A stretch of 22,223 nt of DNA. Origin: GCA-020343675 sp964462945 (lineage in GTDB: Bacteria; Planctomycetota; Phycisphaerae; Sedimentisphaerales; Anaerobacaceae). Where the stretch lies: positions 1 through 22,223 of the forward strand of contig CAYWZW010000083.1 of assembly GCA_964462945.1 (NCBI GenBank), read 5' to 3'. The notes below the pieces were generated by a model. It was not told the DNA's origin. It searched no databases and saw only the letters and a list, made by a program, of their open reading frames with translations. A program made the translations under genes and the position numbers. Positions 6,898-13,699 of the stretch are shown here, in pieces (position 1 is the first letter of the stretch; each line of letters opens with the position of its first letter).

Positions 6898-7188
6898 GTG
6901 GACTATATCTTTGAGTGGGACGCAGACAAAGCCCGGCGAAACAAGAAGAAACATGGTATCAGCTTTGAGCAGGCCGCCACGGTCTTTACAGACCCAAAGG
7001 CTATCTCTCTGTACGATACTGAGCATAACAAAGAAGAAGATCGATGGGTCACACTTGGTTTATCTGTAAACCATGGATTGGTTATCGTCTGTCACACGTT
7101 CCAGTGGATGGGTCAGTCTGCTGCCCGCATTCGTATATTCTCGAGTCGCAAAGCAACCCAGCGTGAAAGACGTCAATACTCGGAGTAA
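6898..7188 (+). CDS. brnT: BrnT-family toxin
   Basis: The 96-residue product matches BrnT, a RelE-fold ribonuclease toxin: the opening FEWDADKARRNKKKHGISFE, then AATVFTDP, a central DRWVTLGLS and the closing RIRIFSSRKATQRERRQY are all family hallmarks. BrnT blocks translation by cutting RNA and is held in check by BrnA. The start is a GTG; family members begin with this same (M/V)xFEWD stretch, and no better upstream codon exists. It is more AT-rich than glyS. The antitoxin gene follows after four bases. The pair lies wholly between the two copies of the glyS 3' end, which suggests it arrived as one small cassette. No convincing consensus promoter is visible, only a weak TAAGAT at 6844-6849. 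Confidence 0.9.
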   Translation: MDYIFEWDADKARRNKKKHGISFEQAATVFTDPKAISLYDTEHNKEEDRWVTLGLSVNHGLVIVCHTFQWMGQSAARIRIFSSRKATQRERRQYSE

Positions 7189-7192
7189 GGCT

Positions 7193-7393
7193 ATGAAAAA
7201 AGAATACGATTTTTCTAAGGGAACAAGGGGTAAGTTCTACAAAGCCAATGCCCGGCTGAATCTGCCGGTCTATCTGGATTCGGAGGTACAGCGATTTGTT
7301 GAGCAGATAGCCCGTAACAGGCGGTCAGACGTTTCCCGCGTGGTTAACCAGTTGCTTAAATCGGACATGAAACTGGCCCAGGCCATGCAATAA
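7193..7393 (+). CDS. brnA: BrnA-family antitoxin
   Basis: I place the start at MKKEYDFSKGTRGKFYK because GGAG lies just upstream and that opening is typical of BrnA; the longer frame from 7073 lies inside brnT. The 66-residue protein has the usual basic N-terminus followed by a ribbon-helix-helix DNA-binding region (LNLPVYLDSEVQRFVEQIAR, then DVSRVVNQLLKSD). BrnA binds and neutralises BrnT and represses the operon. Toxin-first order is normal for this family. Only about 28 bases separate its stop from the duplicated glyS tail. Confidence 0.88.
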   Translation: MKKEYDFSKGTRGKFYKANARLNLPVYLDSEVQRFVEQIARNRRSDVSRVVNQLLKSDMKLAQAMQ

Positions 7394-7421
7394 TGCGTGG
7401 GGCGTCCTCGGAATTCAGAGC

Positions 7422-7526
7422 GTGCAAGATAACACCGTCACCGTCCGCGAACGCGACTCCATGGAGCAGGTACGGGTCTCCACCGACCAACTCCGTAGTT
7501 TTCTGCGGCTTAAATTAGAGGTTTGA
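7422..7526 (+). pseudogene. Duplicated 3' end of glyS (remnant)
   Basis: The frame reads VQDNTVTVRERDSMEQ and continues to RSFLRLKLEV before a TGA, closely matching the C-terminus of the intact glyS (LQDSTVTVRERDSMEQ ... KSYLRDRLDT). There is no start and no other glyS sequence, so it is a left-over gene tail. Its codons after the shared core are GC-rich and host-like, whereas the tail now attached to glyS is AT-rich. The simplest reading is that this is the original glyS end, displaced when the brnTA cassette entered and supplied a substitute. The stop lies three bases before the HEPN gene's ATG. Confidence 0.85.
7423..7468 (+). repeat. Direct repeat of the glyS 3' end, copy 2
   Basis: Partner of 6693-6738: 44 of 46 bases identical, with a 36-base perfect core at 7433-7468. 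It marks the right edge of the 730-base unit that carries brnTA. Confidence 0.9.
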
Positions 7527-7529
7527 AAG

Positions 7530-7919
7530 ATGAAAAGCGAACGAGAAGTTATTAAGTATTGGCTAATGGCCTCAAAAGAGGATTTTGAAAGTGCAGAAAT
7601 CCTTTTCCAAAACAAGAAATATCACCACGCTCTATTCTTCTGCCACTTAAGTATTGAGAAGATGCTAAAAGCAATCATTGTTAAGTCAACAAAAGCGGCG
7701 CCGCCTTTGATCCACGATTTGGTTCGCTTGGCAGAAAAAGCTAAGTTGCCTCTCAGGGATCCACAGAAGGATGAACTTGCGGAAATAACAACATTCAATA
7801 TCGGCGCCAGATATGACGACTACAAACTCAGTTTCCGCAAAAAGGCAAAAAAACAATTTTCACTAAAATACCTCAAAAAGACCCGGGACATACTGCAATG
7901 GCTAAGCAAACGCGTTTAA
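7530..7919 (+). CDS. HEPN-domain protein, partner of the nucleotidyltransferase
   Basis: This 129-residue, largely helical protein fits the HEPN family (PF05168): VIKYWLMASKEDFESAEIL at the start, the central HALFFCHLSIEKMLKAI, then PLIHDLVRLAEKA and the late ARYDDYK. In HEPN/MNT modules the HEPN protein is usually the RNase toxin and the nucleotidyltransferase inactivates it by AMPylation. The classical RX4-6HXY motif is not visible; only R94 and Y98 stand at that place, so nuclease activity is uncertain. The next gene overlaps its last 22 bases, indicating a coupled pair. Composition is clearly more AT-rich than in glyS or guaA, suggesting transfer. Confidence 0.88.
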   Translation: MKSEREVIKYWLMASKEDFESAEILFQNKKYHHALFFCHLSIEKMLKAIIVKSTKAAPPLIHDLVRLAEKAKLPLRDPQKDELAEITTFNIGARYDDYKLSFRKKAKKQFSLKYLKKTRDILQWLSKRV

Positions 7920-8245
7920 AGAAATCCGAAATAAGTAAAATTCATAAATTCATTCAGCTTCTCAAGCAACAAGGCGTCAGCGTATCAAAGGTTATACTTT
8001 TTGGTTCCTATGCCAAAGGCAAGGCGAATCCTGATAGTGACATTGATATTGCTGTAGTTTCAACTCAATTCGGACAGGATATAGCAGAAGAAATGATGCT
8101 GCTGCGTAAGATAGCTCTAAAGGTCGATTCACATATTGAGCCAGTACCATTTTGTCCCGAGGACCTCGATGACAATTTCAGCACCCTGGCCCAAGAGATT
8201 AAACGATATGGAATAAATATAGCGACGACACAGGCAGCTATGTAG
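7898..8245 (+). CDS. MNT-type nucleotidyltransferase antitoxin
   Basis: The 115-residue protein carries the minimal nucleotidyltransferase signature: G36-S37, ten residues, then D48-x-D50 (FGSYAKGKANPDSDIDIAVV). These residues bind magnesium and the nucleotide. Proteins of this kind paired with HEPN partners transfer AMP to the toxin and so act as antitoxins. Its ATG lies inside the upstream HEPN gene with 22 bases of overlap. Low GC content matches its partner. I see no damage. Confidence 0.9.
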   Translation: MAKQTRLKKSEISKIHKFIQLLKQQGVSVSKVILFGSYAKGKANPDSDIDIAVVSTQFGQDIAEEMMLLRKIALKVDSHIEPVPFCPEDLDDNFSTLAQEIKRYGINIATTQAAM

Positions 8246-8269
8246 TGCCGCTTAAAAAGAAGAAGCACA

Positions 8270-8464
8270 ATGAAAAGACTGTACCTCTCCAAGAAAGAGA
8301 AGAAAATTCTGGGCGTCTGCGGCGGTATCGGTGAGACCTACGACCTCGATCCGACAACGGTCAGAATCGTGACGGTTTTCCTGTGCCTGGCAACCGGCGT
8401 AATACCGCTGCTGATAACCTACTTCATAGCCTGGATCATCACGCCGAAAGCACCCACAGGGTAA
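8270..8464 (+). CDS. PspC-domain membrane protein
   Basis: This 64-residue protein is almost exactly one PspC domain (PF04024): KRLYLSKKEKKILGVCGGIG, then YDLDPTTVRIVTVFLCLATG and a hydrophobic helix ending IAWIITPK. In enterobacteria PspC is part of the inner-membrane stress response, but short stand-alone PspC proteins occur widely and their role is mostly unknown. It lies 24 bases after the nucleotidyltransferase gene and may share its transcript, although the GC-richer composition suggests it belongs to the host. AAGAAG precedes the ATG as a weak ribosome site. Confidence 0.88.
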   Translation: MKRLYLSKKEKKILGVCGGIGETYDLDPTTVRIVTVFLCLATGVIPLLITYFIAWIITPKAPTG

Positions 8465-8516
8465 GCAAGAAGATGTGGAACGGCCTCATCTAAAGAACAT
8501 GCTGCTAACTAACGCA

Positions 8517-9380
8517 TCAAACACAATGCCTGATGGTGCCCTCGGACAAGTATCTCGCGTATCGTCCAAACTGGAATGAGAGGTCTCCGGATCTCATAAT
8601 GGCATCTCGCCAGTTTGACAAGGGTGAGCCATCGGGAATGACGGCCATAAGTTCGGGGGCCATCCTGACACCTGAGAGGATTGCATTCATTAAGACCTGA
8701 TACCTCGCCTCACACCCGTCTACGAAATCCCGCACGAAGACTTTGCACGATTTGCCTCGCTCTTCCGCGATTTGATGCACGATGTCCGTCAAACTACCCT
8801 TTGGAAAGATATATGGATCCACACGGATGTAAGCAAGATGCGACAGAGGGGCTAACTCATCGCGAAAGGAACAATTCATCTCCGGGTCTTGAGTGTCTGG
8901 GTGACTGAATTCTGCTGCCAAAGAGTGCCTAAAGCGTACACTCCCACTGCCAGAATTTATAAACAATCGCGTCACCTGATCGACGCCGATCCCCTCTGCA
9001 ACTCGGTCGAAGTCCTTCGCGCTCGCCGATCTCAGGGTGATCGAAATATCAAGAGCTTGAGTTATCACCTTGGGATCAAAACAAAGCAAAATAGGTCCAT
9101 AAATGTTGGGAAGGTTATTTCCTCCCTTCGCAAACCAGTGGCCAAAGTCCGACAGATTGAAAAAGACCAACCTCCAAACGCCATTATCCCCGTCTCTCCC
9201 ATCCGTATCAAATGCTGTATAGGAAAGCTCTCTTATCGCGAGCAGGTTGCGAGATGGAATCCCGCCGACTTGGAGGTAGCTCTTGAAGTCGGCCAATTGG
9301 CATGCGTGACACAACTTGACCCTGCGCCGTGACAACTCTGCCACTGTTTGAGACAAACCATCGCCAGATATAAGGGGCAT
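8517..9380 (-). CDS. Unrecognised protein with HACQ...GGIPSR motif (third gene of operon)
   Basis: I cannot assign a function. From MPLISGDGLS the protein has 287 residues; I choose this start because AGAAAGG lies six bases upstream, whereas the earlier ATG at 9446 overlaps the previous gene by 25 bases and has no properly spaced site. Near the N-terminus KLCHACQLADFKSYLQVGG and IPSR (H25 to R44) resembles the start of DarT-like ADP-ribosyltransferases, where a histidine is followed by a helix and a Gly-Gly-(I/L) turn. The rest is soluble and alpha/beta (WRLVFFNLSDFGHWFAKGG, YGPILLCFDPKVI, LSHLAYIRVDPYIFP) and does not clearly continue that fold. No signal peptide or membrane segment is visible. 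It is the last gene of a tightly packed three-gene unit. Confidence 0.75.
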   Translation of the reverse strand: MPLISGDGLSQTVAELSRRRVKLCHACQLADFKSYLQVGGIPSRNLLAIRELSYTAFDTDGRDGDNGVWRLVFFNLSDFGHWFAKGGNNLPNIYGPILLCFDPKVITQALDISITLRSASAKDFDRVAEGIGVDQVTRLFINSGSGSVRFRHSLAAEFSHPDTQDPEMNCSFRDELAPLSHLAYIRVDPYIFPKGSLTDIVHQIAEERGKSCKVFVRDFVDGCEARYQVLMNAILSGVRMAPELMAVIPDGSPLSNWRDAIMRSGDLSFQFGRYARYLSEGTIRHCV

Positions 9381-9421
9381 GACAAACCTTTCTGAAGTAT
9401 CCAATGTAGCCAAGTTATCTG

Positions 9422-10012
9422 CTATTTCGGGAAATAGAATTCCCATCCTGTCTTGTAATCAGCTACTGTCCTGGCCAGAATTACCAAAAATGTTAATGAT
9501 ATACCCCACCATGAAGTGCTTTCGTGGAAACCGAGCAGCACTGCTACGAGTAAAGGTATTGTGCAGAGATTAACAATCACCCAAGAACTGATTATGCTTG
9601 TCCGCCATTTCCAAACAAGTGCGCCCCAAAGAACATCCCAAAAAAGCAAGACAACAACGACAATGGCAAATTGCAGCCACAGATCCTTCGCCAATGAACC
9701 GGCCAAGATGAAGAATAGGCCAGCTTCCACCGTAAATGCAGTACAATCAACGAGAAGCCAATTCCCGTAATGTGGATCCACTTGCTCTCTGTCATATATT
9801 TCACAGAAATAGCGCGACATTCCGTGGCAGAATGGGATAACCAAAAGCAAAAAAGAACAGAGGGACAAGAGACAGTTCCACTGGATTCCAGGCACTTTGG
9901 AGCCTGGGGCTGACGCAAACTGCAAGAACGCCTCACTGATTGATAGAGCAAGAACAACCCCATATATCCATTCGAGGCTCTTGACTGAGGACTGGACTGC
10001 TTTCTCAGACAT
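9422..10012 (-). CDS. Unrecognised multi-pass membrane protein (second gene of operon)
   Basis: The 196-residue product has five or six hydrophobic helices: around WIYGVVLALSISEAF, LLSLCSFLLLVIPF, CTAFTVEAGLFFILAG, FAIVVVVLLFWDVLWGAL, VIVNLCTIPLLVAVLLG and ISLTFLVIL. Between helices 2 and 3 a polar stretch holds EIYDREQVDPHYGNW. I start at MSEKAVQS because GGAAGGA stands seven bases before it; the start five codons upstream has no such site. Only one base separates it from the stop of the gene before, and its end lies 41 bases before the chosen start of the next. I recognise no family. In such a unit it could be an effector acting at the membrane, but that is a guess. Confidence 0.75.
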   Translation of the reverse strand: MSEKAVQSSVKSLEWIYGVVLALSISEAFLQFASAPGSKVPGIQWNCLLSLCSFLLLVIPFCHGMSRYFCEIYDREQVDPHYGNWLLVDCTAFTVEAGLFFILAGSLAKDLWLQFAIVVVVLLFWDVLWGALVWKWRTSIISSWVIVNLCTIPLLVAVLLGFHESTSWWGISLTFLVILARTVADYKTGWEFYFPK

Positions 10013-10013
10013 T

Positions 10014-10280
10014 TCAGTTCCTTCCATGGTATGCTCGCCTCAGTCTGGGGAGTCCGCCTTTGGCTTCTCCGAGTTTGCGAAGAGTGAGCAAGCGATGAGA
10101 AACCCGTGCGGGTTCGACCTGTTGACCAGTCCTCTCTACATAATCTTTTACAAAAGACAGTAGTCTTGCTGGGTCACTGACAAGGCGATCACACGCCGTG
10201 TCGTATTCGACGTACATTTCTTTCAGGACATTGTCGTCAAACATGGGCGATTTGGACACATAGGAGCCTTGACGGACCAT
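10014..10280 (-). CDS. Unrecognised small basic protein (first gene of operon)
   Basis: This 88-residue protein (start MVRQGSYVSK, with AGAGGA seven bases upstream) has an acidic helical first half (FDDNVLKEMYVEYDTACDRL, then PARLLSFVKDYVERTG) and a strongly basic end (SHRLLTLRKLGEAKGGLPRL followed by RRAYHGRN). The second half resembles a small helical DNA- or RNA-binding element. I cannot name the family. It is the promoter-proximal gene, and its stop is one base from the next start, so the three genes are surely co-transcribed and probably translationally coupled. Upstream a TTGAGA is visible but no good -10 box. Confidence 0.72.
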   Translation of the reverse strand: MVRQGSYVSKSPMFDDNVLKEMYVEYDTACDRLVSDPARLLSFVKDYVERTGQQVEPARVSHRLLTLRKLGEAKGGLPRLRRAYHGRN

Positions 10281-10295
10281 TGCTTTTCCTCTCAC

Positions 10296-10580
10296 TATGG
10301 ATTCTGAAACGGACTTAACGAAACATTCTCAAAGGTGCATGCTCTCGCTGCTGATTGTCCTATCGACCGGGAAAGACGGTGTTATAAGAAAGAACGCAAA
10401 AAGCGAAAGGAAAAAGCAGAAGCAAAGTGTCTTGGGGGTGATTATTGATCAGGCGAGACCGATTATCGGGCGTGTGGCGTCAGGTCCTCTGGCAATTTCC
10501 GTCCACCTTGGCGACCGGGTGAAGACGTATTCTGCCCGCTTGGTTTATTTCAATGGTATAGCGGGGAGGCGTTTGTTCAT
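10296..10580. other. Spacer without a supported gene
   Basis: A 128-codon plus-strand frame crosses this stretch and runs into the DUF2283 gene on the other strand. It lacks a ribosome site and recognisable protein sequence, so I do not call it. I see no hairpin with a T run, tRNA or promoter here. Confidence 0.5.
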
Positions 10581-10826
10581 TTATCTGCTGCTGGCGTTCA
10601 ATATCGTAAGCCCTACAATGTCTCTGCCGTTCTTGCGGATCAGGATGTCATCGCCCATTTCAACCGTTTCCGTGGCCCTTTGAGGCTTGCGAAAGCTCAT
10701 ATACAGCACATCAGCCTCTTTATCATAATCCAGCCAGATGTGCTGGGTGGGGAGCTTTAGTATCGGCGTCGCCAAGGCAAGGCAGTTACTGACAAAATCA
10801 ACGGTTTTCTTCGTGGTTCTCGACAA
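10581..10826 (-). CDS. DUF2283 family protein, possibly 5'-altered
   Basis: The C-terminal ~60 residues are a clear DUF2283 domain (PF10049): IWLDYDKEADVLYMSFRKPQ, then ATETVEMGDDILIRKNGRDI and VGLTILNASSR. The function of the family is not known; such genes often sit next to small toxin-like proteins and behave like antitoxin partners. The frame opens only with TTG codons (10826 or one further in), and no ribosome site is evident, so the first ~25 residues given here are doubtful. The remnant just upstream overlaps it in another frame, and a deletion has probably joined the two genes and removed the original start. Confidence 0.65.
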   Translation of the reverse strand: MSRTTKKTVDFVSNCLALATPILKLPTQHIWLDYDKEADVLYMSFRKPQRATETVEMGDDILIRKNGRDIVGLTILNASSR

Positions 10827-10890
10827 TGTGGTACCATCTTTCGTAACTCAGACGTATGGGTACGCCATTTACCGAACGGGCAACATCCAT
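10798..10890 (-). pseudogene. Stub of a probable toxin gene upstream of DUF2283
   Basis: A 30-codon frame reads MDVARSVNGVPIRLSYERWY then HIVENHEENR before a stop. VNGVPIRL-x-ERW-xHI is, as far as I recall, how a family of ~100-residue toxin-like nuclease proteins encoded upstream of DUF2283 genes begins; here the remaining two thirds are missing. It still has a promoter (10941-10969) and GGAGA eight bases before the ATG, so the stub may be transcribed. The exact family is uncertain. Confidence 0.55.
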
Positions 10891-10940
10891 ATCTTGCTCT
10901 CCACGACGCTTGACCGGCTCCCTTGCCCAACACTGAATAT

Positions 10941-10969
10941 AGTATGACCCATGAGACCCTATCTGTCAA
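10941..10969 (-). promoter_or_regulatory. Promoter of the toxin stub / DUF2283 pair
   Basis: On the minus strand TTGACA (10969-10964) is followed after 17 bases by CATACT (10946-10941); a TACTAT two bases further on is an alternative. It lies about 50 bases upstream of the stub's ATG. Confidence 0.5.
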
Positions 10970-11050
10970 CAGGAAAATGGTATTGGGGAACACCATGGGT
11001 GTGCGTCACAATTGTAGGTAGATTTTCTGGTCCTTCGGTAGCGACCATCC

Positions 11051-11105
11051 TGTAGGGGCAACCCTATGTCGTTGCCCTGGGCGGCCACATGGGGCCGCCC
11101 CTACA
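11051..11105. repeat. 55-base palindromic dispersed element
   Basis: The ends TGTAGGGGC (11051-11059) and GCCCCTACA (11097-11105) are perfect inverted repeats. Inside are two further hairpins: GGGCAAC/GTTGCCC (11056-11062, 11071-11077) and GGGCGGCC/GGCCGCCC (11079-11086, 11093-11100). The whole folds into a cruciform-like clover. This GTAGGGGC...GCCCCTAC type is a familiar dispersed intergenic repeat in many bacteria. The upstream extension of the asnS reading frame is read from it and is not coding. Confidence 0.85.
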
Positions 11106-11219
11106 ATGAGGATGCCACCCGTTTTCAAACCATTCATTGGGATGGTTCTTTCTATCGTTTACCTACAAAGATGACGTGCACCCGAACACCATTCAACGAG
11201 ATAACCTGCAAGGATATAC

Positions 11220-11248
11220 TTGGCGGGAAGTGTTTTGGCCGGTATAGT
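11220..11248 (+). promoter_or_regulatory. Candidate asnS promoter
   Basis: TTGGCG (11220-11225), 17 bases, TATAGT (11243-11248), about 50 bases before the asnS ATG. A second candidate overlaps it: TTCAAC (11192-11197), 17 bases, TATACT (11215-11220). Either would place the transcript start between the palindromic element and the gene. Confidence 0.5.
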
Positions 11249-11296
11249 CTATGGGGAAAAGTCAGACTTTACCCAACGAAGTCAAGGAGCCAATAC

Positions 11297-12808
11297 ATGA
11301 CAGGTGACAATGCCGCTTATATCGAGCAGTTGAAGGACCACGTGGGGCAAGAGGTGACTCTGAAGGGCTGGTTGTATAACAGCAGGGCAAGTGGGAAAAT
11401 TCAGTTTTTGATTCTCCGTGATGGGACGGGTCTGTGCCAATGCGTGGTTGAAAAAGGCAAAATCCCGGACGAGCTTTTCGAGCAGCTTGGGCATTTAGGG
11501 CAGGAATCGTCGCTGAGCGTCTCGGGTCTCGTGCGGGCCGACGAGCGCAGCGTCGGCGGCCATGAGCTGGCGGTTACCGGCGCGAACATCATCTCGCCCG
11601 CCACGGATTATCCCATCACGCCGAAGTCGCACGGCATCGATTTTCTGCTGACGCATCGCCATCTTCACCTTCGCTCGCAGGACCAGTGGTGCATCGGTAA
11701 AATCCGCCACACCGTTATCGACGCAGTCCGGCGATTCTTCAACGATAACGGCTTTACACTGATCGATACGCCCATCCTGACCCCGACGGCGGGCGAAGAG
11801 GAGCAGACCCTCTTCGAAGTCGATTATTTCGGAAGCCCCCTGCACCTGACGCAAACGGGGCAGTTGTATCTCGAAGCGGCGGCAATGAGCTTCGGCAAGG
11901 TCTATTGCTTCGGGCCGACCTTCCGAGCGGAAAAGAGCAAAACCCGCAGACACCTGACGGAATTCTGGATGGTCGAGCCGGAGGTGGCCTTCATCGAGCT
12001 CGATGGCCTGCTCGAACTGGCGGAGAATTTCGTGTCCTCCATCGTCGAGCGGGTCCTGCGCGATAATAGAAGCCAGCTCGAAGCCGCCGGTGCGGACATC
12101 GCCTCGCTCGAAAAGATCAAGCCGCCCTTCTACAGGCTGACCTACACGCAGGCCGTGGACATTTTGACCAGCCAAAAGGCCGCCGATTTCCTCGCCGGGC
12201 AGTTGCAGGAGCTGAAAAAGCAAAAAGCGCAGCTCGAAGGCAAAATCGCCCAGCTCGAAGAAGAACAAAAGGGCCAGATAAAACAATGGAAGCAGGATAA
12301 GAACGCCGCCGAGCTGATCGAGCTTCGGTCCGAGCTTGCCGAAGTCGATACGAGAATCGAGAACAATCCCAAACACGCCAAGCTGGCCGCCGAATTCCGC
12401 TGGGGCAAAGACCTTGGCGGCTCGGATGAGACTATCATTTCGCAAATGCACGATAAGCCCATCTTTGTCACGCACTATCCAAAGAAGGCCAAGGCCTTTT
12501 ATATGAAGGCCGACAGAAGCAACGAAGACGTCGTGCTGAATTTCGATTTGCTCGCTCCGGCCGGCTTTGGCGAAATCATCGGCGGCTCCATCAGAGAGGA
12601 CGACTACGACCGATTAGTTGCACGCATCAACGAGCAGGGCCTGAAGATCGAGAATTACAGTTGGTATTTGGACCTGCGAAAGTACGGCTCCGTGCCGCAC
12701 GGCGGATTCGGACTCGGCATCGAAAGAACCATCGCCTGGCTCGCCGCCCAAAAGCACATCCGCCAGTGCATCCCCTTCCCCAGAATGATGGATAAGGTTT
12801 ATATATAA
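11297..12808 (+). CDS. asnS: Asparaginyl-tRNA synthetase with coiled-coil insertion
   Basis: The enzyme charges tRNA-Asn with asparagine. Residues 18-100 form the OB-fold anticodon domain (VTLKGWLYNSRASGKIQFLI). The class II catalytic domain follows: TLFEVDYFG and TQTGQLYLEAA, motif 2 FRAEKSKTRRHLTEFWMVEP, and motif 3 GFGLGIERTIAWL before the terminal IPFPR. I start at MTGDNAAYIEQ because AAGGAG stands seven bases before it; the 77 extra codons upstream are read from a palindromic repeat and the promoter region. Residues ~293-364 form an extra segment of Leu, Glu, Lys and Gln in heptad-like order, placed between YTQAVDIL and AEFRWGKDLG, where the E. coli enzyme has only a short link; at 503 residues the protein is correspondingly longer than usual. 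prmC follows after three bases. Confidence 0.96.
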   Translation: MTGDNAAYIEQLKDHVGQEVTLKGWLYNSRASGKIQFLILRDGTGLCQCVVEKGKIPDELFEQLGHLGQESSLSVSGLVRADERSVGGHELAVTGANIISPATDYPITPKSHGIDFLLTHRHLHLRSQDQWCIGKIRHTVIDAVRRFFNDNGFTLIDTPILTPTAGEEEQTLFEVDYFGSPLHLTQTGQLYLEAAAMSFGKVYCFGPTFRAEKSKTRRHLTEFWMVEPEVAFIELDGLLELAENFVSSIVERVLRDNRSQLEAAGADIASLEKIKPPFYRLTYTQAVDILTSQKAADFLAGQLQELKKQKAQLEGKIAQLEEEQKGQIKQWKQDKNAAELIELRSELAEVDTRIENNPKHAKLAAEFRWGKDLGGSDETIISQMHDKPIFVTHYPKKAKAFYMKADRSNEDVVLNFDLLAPAGFGEIIGGSIREDDYDRLVARINEQGLKIENYSWYLDLRKYGSVPHGGFGLGIERTIAWLAAQKHIRQCIPFPRMMDKVYI

Positions 12809-12811
12809 ATA

Positions 12812-13699
12812 ATGACAAGCGATGATACCTGGACGATACAGAGGCTGCTCAACTGGGTCACGGAGTACCTGGCCGCCAAGGGCATCGAGTCTCCGCGCCT
12901 CAGCGCTGAGCTTCTGCTTTCGCACGTGTTAGGACTCAAACGCATTGAGCTATACACACACTTCGATAACCTCGTCGCCACCGAGCAATTAGCCAGCCTT
13001 CGCGATCTGGTCAAACGGGCCGGACAGGATGAGCCTGTTGCGTACCTCACGGGAAAAACGGAATTCTATTCGCTGGAGCTTGCCATCACTCGCGACTGTA
13101 TGATTCCCCGGCCCGAGACGGAGCTGCTGGTGCAGAGAGCGATCGAATTTCTGCGGACTCGCTTCGGCGCCCAGGCTGTCTGCGATTTGTGCACCGGCAG
13201 CGGCTGCATCGCCGTGGCCATCGCTAAGAACTTCTCCGACGCGCGCATATTCGCGACAGACATTTGTGATAAGGCCCTTGCCGTCGCTGAAGCTAACATC
13301 GAAAAATACCAGTTGAAGGAGCGAATCACGCTGCTCTGCGGCGATTTGTTCGAGCCTCTTATCCGGCCGCTGGACGTGGCCAGGTTTGATTTGATTGTCT
13401 GCAACCCGCCGTATGTGAGCAGCGCGGAGTACGAGAAGCTCGATAAGAACGTCAAGGATTATGAGCCTCGATTGGCCCTGCACGCGGGTGAGGACGGCCT
13501 GGATATTTACCGCAGGCTGGCCGAGAAGGTAGATCAGTTCCTTAAGCCAAATGCCGCCTTGATGCTGGAAATCGGCTACGCTCAAGGGCCGGCTGTCCGA
13601 GCGCTGCTGGAACAAACCGCTGCCTTCGCCGAAATCAAAATCGAGAAAGACTGCCACGACAACGACCGCATTGCAATCGCCAACAGAATATCAACCTGA
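12812..13699 (+). CDS. prmC: Release factor glutamine methyltransferase PrmC (HemK)
   Basis: PrmC methylates the glutamine of the GGQ motif in peptide release factors, using S-adenosylmethionine, and so makes termination efficient. The 295 residues show the helical N-terminal domain that grips the release factor (to about residue 85), the family signature IPRPETELLV (98-107), the SAM-binding motif DLCTGSGCIAVAIA (125-138) and the catalytic NPPYVSS (198-204) that positions the target glutamine. It starts three bases after asnS, so the two form an operon of translation genes. Its last nine bases overlap the end of the convergent membrane-protein gene. Nothing looks damaged. Confidence 0.96.
   Translation: MTSDDTWTIQRLLNWVTEYLAAKGIESPRLSAELLLSHVLGLKRIELYTHFDNLVATEQLASLRDLVKRAGQDEPVAYLTGKTEFYSLELAITRDCMIPRPETELLVQRAIEFLRTRFGAQAVCDLCTGSGCIAVAIAKNFSDARIFATDICDKALAVAEANIEKYQLKERITLLCGDLFEPLIRPLDVARFDLIVCNPPYVSSAEYEKLDKNVKDYEPRLALHAGEDGLDIYRRLAEKVDQFLKPNAALMLEIGYAQGPAVRALLEQTAAFAEIKIEKDCHDNDRIAIANRIST

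Noticed and set aside
10297..10683. 128-codon plus-strand frame
   Set aside because: Its second part is the antisense of the DUF2283 gene and the first part shows no coding signature.
11066..11296. Upstream extension of asnS by 77 codons
   Set aside because: The DNA is a dispersed palindromic repeat followed by promoter sequence, and the AAGGAG site fixes the start at 11297.
11495..12475. 326-codon open frame antisense to asnS
   Set aside because: It mirrors the codon structure of a certain gene, has no family features or ribosome site, and is expected from GC-biased codon use.
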